NCBI GenBank assembly: GCA_937902995.1 | Contig: CALEKY010000166.1 | Span: 1-14,518 of the forward strand | Origin: an uncultured Sinobacteraceae bacterium | GTDB lineage: Bacteria > Pseudomonadota > Gammaproteobacteria > Steroidobacterales > Steroidobacteraceae | Direction of reading: 5' to 3' | Length of the DNA stretch: 14,518 nucleotides | Translations under genes and position numbers: made by a program | Shown here: piece by piece, positions 1 through 7,542 of the stretch | How positions within the stretch are numbered: the first letter of the stretch is position 1 | Layout of the letters: every line of letters starts with the position of its first letter | The notes under the pieces: generated by a model | Database searches by the model: none | What the model was told of the DNA's origin: nothing | What the model saw: the letters and a program-made list of their open reading frames with translations, nothing else

Positions 1-1355
1 GCCAACTGGCGGAAATCCACGCCCAGCGACCGTAGCTTGCGATACAAGTGCGTGCGTTCCATGCCCACGCGCTTGGCGAGCTGGCCGACTTTGCCGTTGC
101 ATAGAATCAGCTGCTGTTGCAGATACGCGCGCTCGAAATGTTCGCGCGCTTCGCGTAACGGCAATGCAAGCAAGTCTTGTTTCACGAGCGGCTCGTTCGC
201 CGGTGCGCGCGAAGCAAGCTCGCGCTCGATCTCTTCGAGCTTGATCTCTTCTTCGCCGCCCATGATCAGGAGCCGCTGCACGAGATTTTTCAGCTCGCGC
301 ATATTGCCGGGCCACGGGTAGTTGCGCAGGCGATTCTGCGCGGCCACGCTGAAACGCCGGAACGGCAGGCGTTCTTCATCGACGAGCCGATCGACGAAAT
401 AGCGCAGCAAATCGGGCACGTCCTGCGCGTATTCGCGCAACGGCGGCACTTTGATCGTGATGACGTTCAGTCTCGAGAGCAGCTCGAGCGTGACATTACC
501 GCCGTACTCTCCAGACAGGATTCTCGGCGAAGCCGAACCGATGATGCGGACATTGAGCTTCGTCGGCGTGGCGCTGCCGATGCGCGTGATCGTTTTCGTC
601 TCGAGCGCTGCGACGAGCAATCCTTGCGCGGTGCGCGGCAAATCCTCGATGCCGTTGACGAACAGCACCCCGCCTGCGGCCTGCTCGAACACACCGGCGT
701 GCACGCCCGATGCATCTTCGGTTCCTTGCATGACCGCTGCGGCGCCGTCGTCGGAAAGACCCGTCGCCACCAACTGCACGAATGGGCCTTTCGCACGCGG
801 GCTGATGGAATGAATGTAGCGCGCGAACGCCTCTCGACCCGATCCGGGCTCGCCGACGATGAGCAACGGCGTGTCGTGCGGCGCGACCTGTTGGACCTGT
901 TCACGCAGCGCTTGCATCACCGGGCTGCGACCGACCGGCGCAATGAGCGGCGGCACGAGCGTGCGAGTCGCCTGACGTTTCGTGCGGCCCGCATCGAGTG
1001 CGCGCTCGACGGTGCGCAAGAGTTTGGCCAGCGACAGCGGCTTCTCGACGAAATCGAACGCGCCGAGACGCGTCGCTTCGACGGCCGTTTCGACCGTGCC
1101 GTGACCGGACATCATTACGACCGGACACGACGTGCCGTTGACCTGCGACCACTCTCGAAGCAGCGTGATGCCGTCGGTGTCGGGCATCCAGATGTCGAGC
1201 AGGATCAAATCGGGATCGTGCTGGGCGCGGATTTGACGCGCTTGCTCGGCATCCGCTGCCACGTCGACTTCATAGCCTTCGTCCGCGAGGATCTCCTTCA
1301 GGAGTCCGCGGATCTCGGCCTCGTCATCCACGACCAGAATGCGAGCTGCACTCAT
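1..1355 (-). CDS. ntrX: NtrX-like response regulator with degenerate AAA+ domain (3' end cut by window edge)
   Basis: Partner regulator of the NtrY kinase encoded just upstream; 451 residues are visible and the C-terminus lies beyond the left edge. The receiver domain (residues about 1-120) is intact: acidic pocket D10/D11, phospho-acceptor D54 in LLDIWMPD, S83, and K105 in VEKP. Residues about 145-375 align with the sigma54-activator AAA+ domain but key residues are changed: Walker A reads GEPGSGRE (168-175, Lys to Arg), Walker B reads LFVNGIEDLP (231-240, Asp-Glu to Asn-Gly), no GAFTGA loop is present, and the FREDL-type arginine finger is missing while SRLNV remains. A Fis-type HTH (about 415-447, KVGQLAKRVGMERTHLYRKL) is intact. 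The ATG overlaps the ntrY stop as ATGA, with AGGAG nine bases upstream, so translation is probably coupled. Family assignment is firm; the loss of ATPase and sigma54 function is inferred from the missing residues. Confidence 0.93.
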   Translation of the reverse strand, partial: MSAARILVVDDEAEIRGLLKEILADEGYEVDVAADAEQARQIRAQHDPDLILLDIWMPDTDGITLLREWSQVNGTSCPVVMMSGHGTVETAVEATRLGAFDFVEKPLSLAKLLRTVERALDAGRTKRQATRTLVPPLIAPVGRSPVMQALREQVQQVAPHDTPLLIVGEPGSGREAFARYIHSISPRAKGPFVQLVATGLSDDGAAAVMQGTEDASGVHAGVFEQAAGGVLFVNGIEDLPRTAQGLLVAALETKTITRIGSATPTKLNVRIIGSASPRILSGEYGGNVTLELLSRLNVITIKVPPLREYAQDVPDLLRYFVDRLVDEERLPFRRFSVAAQNRLRNYPWPGNMRELKNLVQRLLIMGGEEEIKLEEIERELASRAPANEPLVKQDLLALPLREAREHFERAYLQQQLILCNGKVGQLAKRVGMERTHLYRKLRSLGVDFRQL

Positions 1356-3574
1356 GCACGTTCTCTCCTCGGTCCAGACCGTCGCTCCCGTAGCGTACCG
1401 CTGATCGCGCGATCCGTCGCCTCGAGAGGCAACGCGATCCGCACGCAGGCACCGCCGGTACGGCGGTTTTCAGCCTCGATCCTTCCGCCGTGTTCTTCGA
1501 CGATTTTCTTCACGATTGCAAGTCCGAGCCCGGTGCCCTTGGGTTTCGTCGTGACGTACGGGTCGAATACTTGTCCTATCACATCGGTGCGAAATCCGGG
1601 ACCGTTGTCTTCCACGCAGATTTGCGCGTACTCGATGCCGGCGATCTCGATGCGATGGGTTTCGATACTGATACGCGGATCGGGGTTGCCTTCCAACGCT
1701 TCGAGGGCATTTGCCAGCAGATTATGGATAATTTGGCGCAATCGGCCGCGATCCGCCTCGATGTGCCCGATGGCGGGATCGAGCGTGAGCTGCGGACGAG
1801 GTTTCTGCGGCAGGCGGTACAGCTCCACGACTTCGCCGATGAGTTGATTCAGATCGAAGCGCGTGATGTCCATCGCCGGCGCCCGCGCGTACTCGCTGAA
1901 CGCATTGACCATCTCCTTCATCGCTTCGACCTGTTGCACGATCGTATGCGTCGCCCGGTCGAGCACCTGCGCGTCAGCTTCGTTCATCGAGCTGAGCAAT
2001 TTGTGCCGCAACCGCTCAGCCGACAATTGGATCGGCGTCAGCGGATTCTTGATCTCGTGCGCGAGCCGCCGCGCCACCTCGCCCCACGCAGCTTCGCGCT
2101 GCGCCTGTAACAAAGTGGTGATGTCGTCGAACACGATGACGACGCTCTCGGCGCCAGGCTCTTCGCTCGATAGCGTCGTGCATGCGCACATGAGCACACG
2201 CCGCGCCGACTCTCCCTGCAGCACGAGTTGCTCGCGCCATTCGATCTCGCCTGCATCCAGATGCAGCAGGCATGCCTCGCCGAACTGCCGGAACAGCGCA
2301 CTGCTTTGCGCCGCTTCGGCAAACGGCTTGCCGACACACGCTTCGATGTCGGTGCCGAGGATCGCTCCGGCGGCACGGTTGACGGTACGAATCGTGCGGT
2401 CCGGCGCCAGCGAGATCACACCCGTCGACAAACGCGCCAGGATGACCGCTAGGTTCGCACGCTCGGCTTCGACCGCCTGTTGGCTGCGGCGCGCTTCCTC
2501 TCGCGCTCTTGCCAGACGCTTCGTCATGTCGTTGAACGAATGCACGAGAATGCCCATCTCGTCGTGCGACGTGAGCGGCAAGCGCATGTCGAAATCGCCT
2601 TTCGCCACCGCGCGCGTTCCCGCAACGAGATCCTGAATCGGACGTACGAGCCGCCGTGCCGCCCAGAACGCGCCGTACAACGACGCGAACAACGAGAGCA
2701 GCAGCACCAAGGTCAAGGTCAGCGTGAAACTGTCCTTGAGCGGCTCGCGCAATCGCGCCTTCTCGCCATAGAGCTGATAGGCCGACTCGACCGTATCGGC
2801 CAGCTCGCCGAGACGGCGCTCGATCGTGTACGTCGCGGCGACGATGCGCGGCTCGAGATCGGGCATGCTGCGCGGCAATTGCACCGCCGTGCGCACGATG
2901 TAGCCGCCGCCGGCAACAGGTTCGAGCGCCACGAAGTGACGACCTTGCCGGACTTGCATGAGCATCTCGTCGCTCAGAACCGTCGAATGAAGCTCGCCGA
3001 GCCGATCCGAGCTCGTGCCGATGATGCGTGCCGCGCCGCCGAACAGCGTGAGATCGAGTGCGTCGTAGCGCTCGCGCAGCTCGCCGAGCTTGGCGACAGG
3101 ATTGTTCGTGTAGGCGAGCTCGTTTGCGATTGCGTACGTACGATCCAGCTGCTCGCGCATGCGCAGGTCGAGCGTGGCACGCGACAGCGCGAGCACGTTC
3201 TCGAGGCTTTGCCGAATCTCGACGTGGAACCAGCTGTCGATGCCGCGATTCAGGAAGACGACGGAAAAATAGAAGACGAGCAGGATCGGCAGCATCACGA
3301 GCGCCGCCAACATCCACACCATGCGCGCTTCGAGCCGCGAGCCGACGACCCGTCGGCGCCAATCGCGAACGAGCTGTACGAGCCGCCCGCCGATCAGGAT
3401 CAACAGTACGATCAAGCCCGCGACATTGATCGCGACGATCACCGGATGCAGCGAGCTGAAGTCCGCCGATTGCTGCACCGTCTGCGCCATCATCAGCAGC
3501 GCAGCCATCCATAGGCCCGAGCCGATGAGCACGAGCACCGAAACGATCGTGCGCTTTACAGTCGCGGCGACCAT
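1352..3574 (-). CDS. ntrY: NtrY-like membrane sensor histidine kinase
   Basis: Senses an unknown signal and phosphorylates NtrX. Counting from the ATG at 3574 (740 aa): transmembrane segments about 9-31, 44-66 and 84-108; an extracytoplasmic sensor region about 109-281; a fourth membrane segment about 282-307; HAMP (starting RRLVRPIQDLVAGTRAV); a PAS domain about 370-490; HisKA with His506 in RRLAHEIKNPLTPIQLS; then HATPase_c with N-box NLLANALEA (N622), DNGPGF (656-661) and KGTGLGLAIVKKI. Every catalytic box is present, so the kinase looks active. A TTG at 3601 would add nine residues. I prefer ATG 3574 because the overlap with the upstream gene is shorter (19 bases instead of 46) and a GAGTGG lies five bases upstream. 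The four-helix N-terminus followed by HAMP-PAS-HisKA is the NtrY architecture and differs from cytosolic NtrB. Confidence 0.95.
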   Translation of the reverse strand: MVAATVKRTIVSVLVLIGSGLWMAALLMMAQTVQQSADFSSLHPVIVAINVAGLIVLLILIGGRLVQLVRDWRRRVVGSRLEARMVWMLAALVMLPILLVFYFSVVFLNRGIDSWFHVEIRQSLENVLALSRATLDLRMREQLDRTYAIANELAYTNNPVAKLGELRERYDALDLTLFGGAARIIGTSSDRLGELHSTVLSDEMLMQVRQGRHFVALEPVAGGGYIVRTAVQLPRSMPDLEPRIVAATYTIERRLGELADTVESAYQLYGEKARLREPLKDSFTLTLTLVLLLSLFASLYGAFWAARRLVRPIQDLVAGTRAVAKGDFDMRLPLTSHDEMGILVHSFNDMTKRLARAREEARRSQQAVEAERANLAVILARLSTGVISLAPDRTIRTVNRAAGAILGTDIEACVGKPFAEAAQSSALFRQFGEACLLHLDAGEIEWREQLVLQGESARRVLMCACTTLSSEEPGAESVVIVFDDITTLLQAQREAAWGEVARRLAHEIKNPLTPIQLSAERLRHKLLSSMNEADAQVLDRATHTIVQQVEAMKEMVNAFSEYARAPAMDITRFDLNQLIGEVVELYRLPQKPRPQLTLDPAIGHIEADRGRLRQIIHNLLANALEALEGNPDPRISIETHRIEIAGIEYAQICVEDNGPGFRTDVIGQVFDPYVTTKPKGTGLGLAIVKKIVEEHGGRIEAENRRTGGACVRIALPLEATDRAISGTLRERRSGPRRERA

Positions 3575-4158
3575 CTGTACCACTCGCTGCGCTGCCGCCA
3601 ATCGTCCGCCCAGAACAACACGAAGCGCAAGGCATCCGGCATCGTGCGCACATCGAGGCTGGCGCGCAGGCCGATCTCGTAACGCCGTGACTCGGGAATC
3701 AGCGCCCGATCGAGGATCGGCAGATCCTGAATCACGCGCATCGAATCGAGCGCCGCATCGAGCGTCGCGTACGAGGTTTGCTCGCCGCTGTTGAGGTTGC
3801 GCACGAGATAGCGGGAGCTCAACGCATGAAAGACGAGCTCGTAGCGCTGTTCGAGCGCTGCGATCGTGTCGTCCAACCAGAAGCGTCGGCTGCGTTGGAT
3901 GACGATCTCGAGATTCAGCGTCAGCGGAACGCCCTCACGAACAGCCGCCCGGGCGCCTTCCGGCAGCTCGAAATCGATCGTCGTGCTGAGCAGGTACACC
4001 GAGTCGGACGCCTCGACGTACGCCGAACGCACTTCCATGCGTTGCTGCCCGAATGCGTCCGTTGCAGCGAGTAAAAGCAGCAAAACGGCGACCGCCTTCA
4101 GGCAGGTCGCACCGATACGAATTCGTTCAGCAATTGTCGTTGTTACAGTCGCTTGCAC
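3556..4158 (-). CDS. DUF4390 family exported protein
   Basis: A 200-residue protein of the DUF4390 family, whose function is unknown. The N-terminus has a basic stretch and a hydrophobic segment (residues about 20-37, KAVAVLLLLLAATDAFG), consistent with a signal peptide cleaved near AFG-QQ or a single membrane anchor; the rest would lie in the periplasm. The mature part is rich in beta-forming sequence and ends in an aromatic, basic tail (FWADDWRQRSEWYRWSPRL). The start is GTG, six bases after the rsmB stop, with no in-frame ATG near the signal-like segment. The 3' end overlaps the start of ntrY, so the protein is probably co-translated with the kinase. DUF4390 genes sit between rsmB and ntrYX in related gammaproteobacteria (recalled, not searched), which suggests a link to the kinase, but nothing in the sequence proves it. 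Confidence 0.85.
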   Translation of the reverse strand: MQATVTTTIAERIRIGATCLKAVAVLLLLLAATDAFGQQRMEVRSAYVEASDSVYLLSTTIDFELPEGARAAVREGVPLTLNLEIVIQRSRRFWLDDTIAALEQRYELVFHALSSRYLVRNLNSGEQTSYATLDAALDSMRVIQDLPILDRALIPESRRYEIGLRASLDVRTMPDALRFVLFWADDWRQRSEWYRWSPRL

Positions 4159-4164
4159 CCGGCT

Positions 4165-5475
4165 TCAGCCTTTGGTCTTTTCCAGGCAAGCATAATAGAA
4201 GCCGTCCATTCCGGCTGTCCCAGCCGCAATCCGATAGCCGATATCGCTCGGCGCCTCGATGCCCAGCGCACGCAGCGCCTCTTGCGTGACATCTTTCGCC
4301 TCGCGACGGCGCTCGAGAAAACTGCCGATGACCTCGCTGTTCTCGGCACGCAGTGCAGAACAGGTTGCGTACACGAGTCGTCCGCCGGGGGCGAGCAGCG
4401 GCCAGAGCGCATCGAGCAATTTCGCCTGACGCGCAGCCAGCGCTGGAATGTCCTCGCTGCGGCGAAGCAGCTTGATATCCGGATGACGGCGAATCACGCC
4501 GGTACCCGAGCACGGCGCATCGAGCAGGATACGGTCGAAGGGCATGCCATCCCACCACGCGCCCGGCTGCTCCGCATCGCCGACGATCGCTTGGGCTTCG
4601 AGCGCCAAGCGAGCGAGATTGCGCTTGACGCGTTCCAAGCGCTCTGCAGACACATCGAGCGCAACCAGATCGATCTTCGGCTCGAGCTCGAGCAAGTGGC
4701 CAGTCTTACCGCCGGGCGCAGCGCATGCGTCGAGAATGCGCTCGCCCGCGCGCGGCGCAACGAGTCGTGCAGCGAACTGCGCGGCGGCATCCTGCATCGA
4801 AACGAGCCCTTCATCGAATCCCGGCAATGCGTTCACGTCCACTGCGCGCGCCAACAGCAGGGCTTCGCCTCCGAAACGGCTGTCTGCGATCTCCAAACCC
4901 GCAGTTTGCAACCGCTCGCGATACGCTGCGGCCGATGTACGGAGTCGATTGACGCGAATCCAGAACGGCGGACGCGCATTGTTGGCATCCAGCACGTTGG
5001 CGAAGTCCTCTGGGAAATCTTTGCGCAACATATCCACGAGCCAACGTGGGTGCGCAGTTCTGAGCGAAATGTCGCGATCGATCTCTGCCAGCAATGCGCT
5101 GCCTTCGCGCTGACATCGACGCAGGATTGCATTCACGAGCCCGGCGGCGCGCGGACGTTTCAACACGCGAGCGGCATTCACCGTCTCCGCAACGACAGCA
5201 TGCGGCGGAATGTCCGTGTACAGGAGTTGGCAGAGTCCCACGATGGCTAGCGCGCGGATCTCGGGTTCGAGACGCTGTTGCGGACGGGCGAGCAACTTCC
5301 CCAAGAGCGCATCGAGCCGGATGAACCAGCGAACGCTGTCGTAGGTGAGCGTACGTGCCAGTCCTCGCTCGTGCGGCGAGCCGTCGAGCTCCCTCAATGC
5401 ATCGAGCGAGCGCCCGGCGAGGACTTGGGCGACATCTGCGGCAGCGCGCGCACGAATCTCAGCCGAGGAAATCAT
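4165..5475 (-). CDS. rsmB: 16S rRNA (cytosine967-C5)-methyltransferase
   Basis: SAM-dependent enzyme that makes m5C at position 967 of 16S rRNA. It has 436 residues, the normal RsmB length. Residues about 1-140 are the NusB-like RNA-binding domain (ending with the HAVVAETVNAAR and AGLVNAILRR motifs). The Rossmann methyltransferase domain follows: SAM motif DACAAPGGKT (249-258), motif IV DAPCSGTGVIRRHPDIK with C322, and motif VI YATCS with the nucleophilic C372. The NusB-like N-terminus separates it from RsmF and other Nol1/Nop2/Sun enzymes. The ATG overlaps the fmt stop as ATGA; AGGAG lies only one base upstream, so it probably relies on coupling with fmt translation. Confidence 0.97.
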   Translation of the reverse strand: MISSAEIRARAAADVAQVLAGRSLDALRELDGSPHERGLARTLTYDSVRWFIRLDALLGKLLARPQQRLEPEIRALAIVGLCQLLYTDIPPHAVVAETVNAARVLKRPRAAGLVNAILRRCQREGSALLAEIDRDISLRTAHPRWLVDMLRKDFPEDFANVLDANNARPPFWIRVNRLRTSAAAYRERLQTAGLEIADSRFGGEALLLARAVDVNALPGFDEGLVSMQDAAAQFAARLVAPRAGERILDACAAPGGKTGHLLELEPKIDLVALDVSAERLERVKRNLARLALEAQAIVGDAEQPGAWWDGMPFDRILLDAPCSGTGVIRRHPDIKLLRRSEDIPALAARQAKLLDALWPLLAPGGRLVYATCSALRAENSEVIGSFLERRREAKDVTQEALRALGIEAPSDIGYRIAAGTAGMDGFYYACLEKTKG

Positions 5476-6413
5476 GCTCCTAGCACAGCGTCGGTGAGCC
5501 GCTGACCCCGAGCAAATTCCGGTGCGCTCGTTGGTTTACGCCCCGCAAGCTGTACACGCGTCAGCACGAGTGTTCCGACGCCAGTCGCCACATGAATCCC
5601 CTGCTCGTCGATGCCGATCACTTGGCCAGGCGCCGCATTGGGCGATTGCGGCCTGGCGACCGCTTCCCACACGCGAAGCTGTTGACCGTGCAACGTCGTT
5701 TCCGCTATCGGCCATGGATTGAACGCTCGTACGCGGCGCTCGATATCGAGCGCCGGGCGCCGCCAATCGATGCGCGCCTCCTCCTTGGTCACTTTCGCCG
5801 CGTAGGTCACGCCTTCCGCGGGCTGCGGCCGCGCGGACAGCGAGCCATCTGCGATACCGTCGAGCGCTTCCAACAGTGCTTCCGCACCTAGCCTCGACAA
5901 CCGATCGTGCAGCGTCGCGCTCGTATCCGTGGGCTCGATCGGCACGCGACGCTTGAGCAGTACCGGCCCCGTGTCGAGGCCTGCATCCATGCGCATGATC
6001 GTGACGCCCGTTTCGGTATCACCCGCTTCGATGGCACGTTGGATCGGCGCAGCGCCGCGCCAACGAGGCAGCAGCGATGCATGAATGTTGATACAGCCGA
6101 GCCGCGGTACGTCGAGCACCGCTTGCGGAAGAATCAATCCGTAGGCGACCACGACCATGACATCGGGCTCGAACGCTGCGAGGCGCGCAATTTGTTCATC
6201 GTCGCGCAGTTTCAGCGGTTGCTCGATGTGCAGACCGTGATCGAGCGCGCAGCGTTTCACCGGACTGATCGCAAGCTTCTGGCCGCGGCCGGCTGGCCGG
6301 TCCGGCTGCGTATACACAGCGACGACGCGATGCTCCGATTTGAGCAACGCCTCCAAGGCGGGAACCGCAAACTCCGGCGTACCCGCAAAGACGATGGATA
6401 GAGAGGTGGTCAC
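5472..6413 (-). CDS. fmt: methionyl-tRNA formyltransferase
   Basis: Transfers a formyl group from 10-formyltetrahydrofolate to Met-tRNA(fMet) for translation initiation. It has 313 residues, the usual length. The catalytic domain starts with IVFAGTPEFAVPALEAL and the TQPDRPAGRG loop. The active-site triad is N109, H111 and D147, in CINIHASLLPRWRGAAPIQ and DAGLDTGP. The C-terminal OB-like tRNA-binding domain (about 205-313) includes TKEEARIDW and FNPWPIAE. The start is GTG at 6413, fixed by homology because Fmt proteins begin only a few residues before the IVFAGTP motif. No Shine-Dalgarno sequence precedes it: the leader directly upstream is CCTTTTC and then a tandem heptamer repeat. fmt normally follows def closely, but here 344 noncoding bases separate them. 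Confidence 0.97.
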   Translation of the reverse strand: MTTSLSIVFAGTPEFAVPALEALLKSEHRVVAVYTQPDRPAGRGQKLAISPVKRCALDHGLHIEQPLKLRDDEQIARLAAFEPDVMVVVAYGLILPQAVLDVPRLGCINIHASLLPRWRGAAPIQRAIEAGDTETGVTIMRMDAGLDTGPVLLKRRVPIEPTDTSATLHDRLSRLGAEALLEALDGIADGSLSARPQPAEGVTYAAKVTKEEARIDWRRPALDIERRVRAFNPWPIAETTLHGQQLRVWEAVARPQSPNAAPGQVIGIDEQGIHVATGVGTLVLTRVQLAGRKPTSAPEFARGQRLTDAVLGA

Positions 6414-6418
6414 GAAAA

Positions 6419-6440
6419 GGCTACAGGCTACGGGCTACAG
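6419..6440. repeat. Tandem heptamer repeat GGCTAC(A/G)
   Basis: Three back-to-back 7-bp units read on the plus strand: GGCTACA, GGCTACG, GGCTACA, then G. They lie six bases upstream of the fmt GTG and would be transcribed as the last part of the fmt leader (CTGTAGCC-type units on the minus strand). They occupy the place where a ribosome binding site would be expected. Confidence 0.8.
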
Positions 6441-6449
6441 ACAAGGGCT

Positions 6450-6638
6450 CTGGGCGCTGGCAAGAATTCTTGCGCTTTGCGCGCCCTCCTCACCGCGACA
6501 CTTGATGTGCAGGATGCATGAATGCCGCGATCGCAGTATGCGTAAGAGCGGCCCCCCGAGGTAAGGCGATTCATGCGCGCTTTGCGCGCCTCGCTGTCAA
6601 CTATCCACTGTCGACCAACAATTCTTGCCGGCGCCCAG
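6450..6638. repeat. MITE-like element with 23-bp terminal inverted repeats
   Basis: Ends at 6450-6472 (begins CTGGGCGCTGGCAAGAATT) and 6616-6638 (reverse complement begins CTGGGCGCCGGCAAGAATT) match at 21 of 23 positions in inverted orientation. The inside is noncoding. It holds a perfect 14-bp palindrome GCAAGAATTCTTGC (6460-6473) within a GGGCGC/GCGCCC outer stem (6452-6457 with 6481-6486). It also holds a 14-bp direct repeat GCGCTTTGCGCGCC at 6472-6485 and 6577-6590, and a near-duplicated GT(C/T)GACAG on the minus strand around 6595-6614. No obvious target-site duplication was seen and there is no transposase. It could be a MITE-like element or a lineage-specific intergenic repeat; the inverted repeats are seen, mobility is inferred. 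Confidence 0.5.
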
Positions 6639-6711
6639 CGCCGGCTTCGCACGGTGACCAATCTGCAATGGATCGTCAACCTGTCCGCTGACAGTGACGG
6701 CTCGCAGCCGA

Positions 6712-6733
6712 TCCGAGCGGAAAACCGCTCGGA
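6712..6733 (-). terminator. Possible stem-loop downstream of def
   Basis: A perfect 9-bp stem TCCGAGCGG/CCGCTCGGA with a four-base loop (TTTT on the minus strand), 25 bases after the def stop. No U-tract follows on the minus strand, so a classical intrinsic terminator is doubtful. It may instead be an mRNA 3'-end stabiliser or part of a REP-like repeat. Confidence 0.35.
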
Positions 6734-6757
6734 GCGATCTGCCGAACTGCGAAGGGA

Positions 6758-7282
6758 TTAGACGGCCGAGCGCGCCGCAGGCACGCGCTCGCGGCGATCC
6801 TTCTCGAGCTTCTTGCGGATACGCGTGCGCTTGAGCTCCGAGAGGTAGTCGACGAACAGCTTGCCCTCAAGATGATCCATCTCGTGCTGGATACACACGG
6901 CGAGCAATCCCGTCGCCTCGATTTCGGTTTCCTTGCCGTCACGGTCGAGGGTGCGGACGCGCACCTTTTCCGCACGCTTCACTTTGTCGTAGATGCCCGG
7001 CACCGACAAACAGCCTTCCTCGCTCTCCGCCGTCCCCTCGCGGGACAGAATCTCGGGATTGATCAGCGCAATCGGCTGACTGCGGTCCTCGGACACGTCG
7101 ATGACGATGACCCGCTTGTGCACGTTGACCTGTGTCGCCGCCAGGCCGATGCCCGGCGCGGCGTACATGGTCTCGAACATGTCGTCGATGAGCTTGCGAA
7201 TGCTCGCATCGACCTGGGTCACGGGCGCGGCCTTGGTTCGAAGCCGCGGATCGGGAAATTCGAGAATGGGAAGTAGTGCCAT
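6758..7282 (-). CDS. def: peptide deformylase
   Basis: Metalloenzyme that removes the formyl group from the N-terminal methionine of new proteins, reversing the step prepared by Fmt. It has 174 residues, normal for bacterial type 1 deformylases. All three family motifs are intact: GIGLAATQ (44-51), EGCLS (89-93, metal ligand C91) and QHEMDHLEG with HEMDH (133-137, two His ligands plus catalytic Glu). The C-terminus is basic (KRTRIRKKLEKDRRERV), as in many gammaproteobacterial members. The ATG at 7282 gives the standard N-terminus MALLPILEFPDPRLR; only a weak ribosome binding site is visible. It is the first gene of the leftward set, divergent from the LysM gene. Confidence 0.97.
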   Translation of the reverse strand: MALLPILEFPDPRLRTKAAPVTQVDASIRKLIDDMFETMYAAPGIGLAATQVNVHKRVIVIDVSEDRSQPIALINPEILSREGTAESEEGCLSVPGIYDKVKRAEKVRVRTLDRDGKETEIEATGLLAVCIQHEMDHLEGKLFVDYLSELKRTRIRKKLEKDRRERVPAARSAV

Positions 7283-7328
7283 GACGCGAAGATGGCTGCA
7301 CCGAACGAAAAAATCCAGTAGACAAGAC

Positions 7329-7368
7329 CAATCGTCCTATTAGACGACAGCAATCGTCCATGGCTCCA
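7329..7368 (-). promoter_or_regulatory. Candidate def promoter bracketed by direct repeats
   Basis: On the minus strand TCTAAT (7344-7339) matches the sigma70 -10 box at five of six bases, with a poor -35 (TGGAGC) 18 bases upstream. Two exact copies of CAATCGTCC (plus strand 7329-7337 and 7351-7359), 22 bp apart, lie on either side of the -10. The implied transcript would have a leader of about 50 bases before def. This is pattern matching only. Confidence 0.3.
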
Positions 7369-7529
7369 GCCGGATCGTCGGCCCAGCCCCGCCATTCCCA
7401 AATCATGGCCGTCCGCCCGGTCCGGACAGAACCAAGTGAGAACCACGTCTCGCCCTCAAAGCGCGTTCGTACACTCCTTGTAATGATGCTGATAAAGTTC
7501 GGTCGCCGTTCAACTTAATGTCGGTGTTT

Positions 7530-7542
7530 CTGCTTCAAGCAG
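7530..7542. promoter_or_regulatory. Operator-like palindrome upstream of the LysM gene
   Basis: CTGCTTCAAGCAG is a perfect dyad around a central C, 11 bases after the CTTAAT hexamer. Its place near a possible transcription start fits a repressor site, but palindromes of this size also arise by chance. Confidence 0.2.

Larger units (their letters stand above)
6414..6757. other. Noncoding def-fmt spacer filled with repeats
   Basis: No credible gene is present; short open frames here lack family features. The spacer contains the heptamer repeat, the inverted-repeat element, a perfect 8-bp hairpin GCCGGCGC-CCA-GCGCCGGC (6627-6645) and the hairpin just after def. A weak minus-strand -10-like CATACT occurs near 6535 but has no good -35, so no fmt promoter is called. 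Confidence 0.7.

Noticed and set aside
177..1847. Long open frame on the plus strand (about 556 codons)
   Set aside because: It lies antisense to ntrX and ntrY, which have clear family motifs; the Arg/Ala/Asp-rich translation shows no domain and is a GC-rich codon-bias artefact.
2016..3653. Second long minus-strand frame over ntrY
   Set aside because: It overlaps ntrY in another frame; no recognisable domain, while the ntrY frame has every histidine kinase box.
4153..5250. Plus-strand open frame of about 365 codons
   Set aside because: It is antisense to rsmB, whose catalytic motifs are clear; no domain is seen in the shadow frame.
7219..7446. Small minus-strand open frame upstream of def
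   Set aside because: It overlaps the def start region, has no ribosome site or family feature, and covers the likely promoter.
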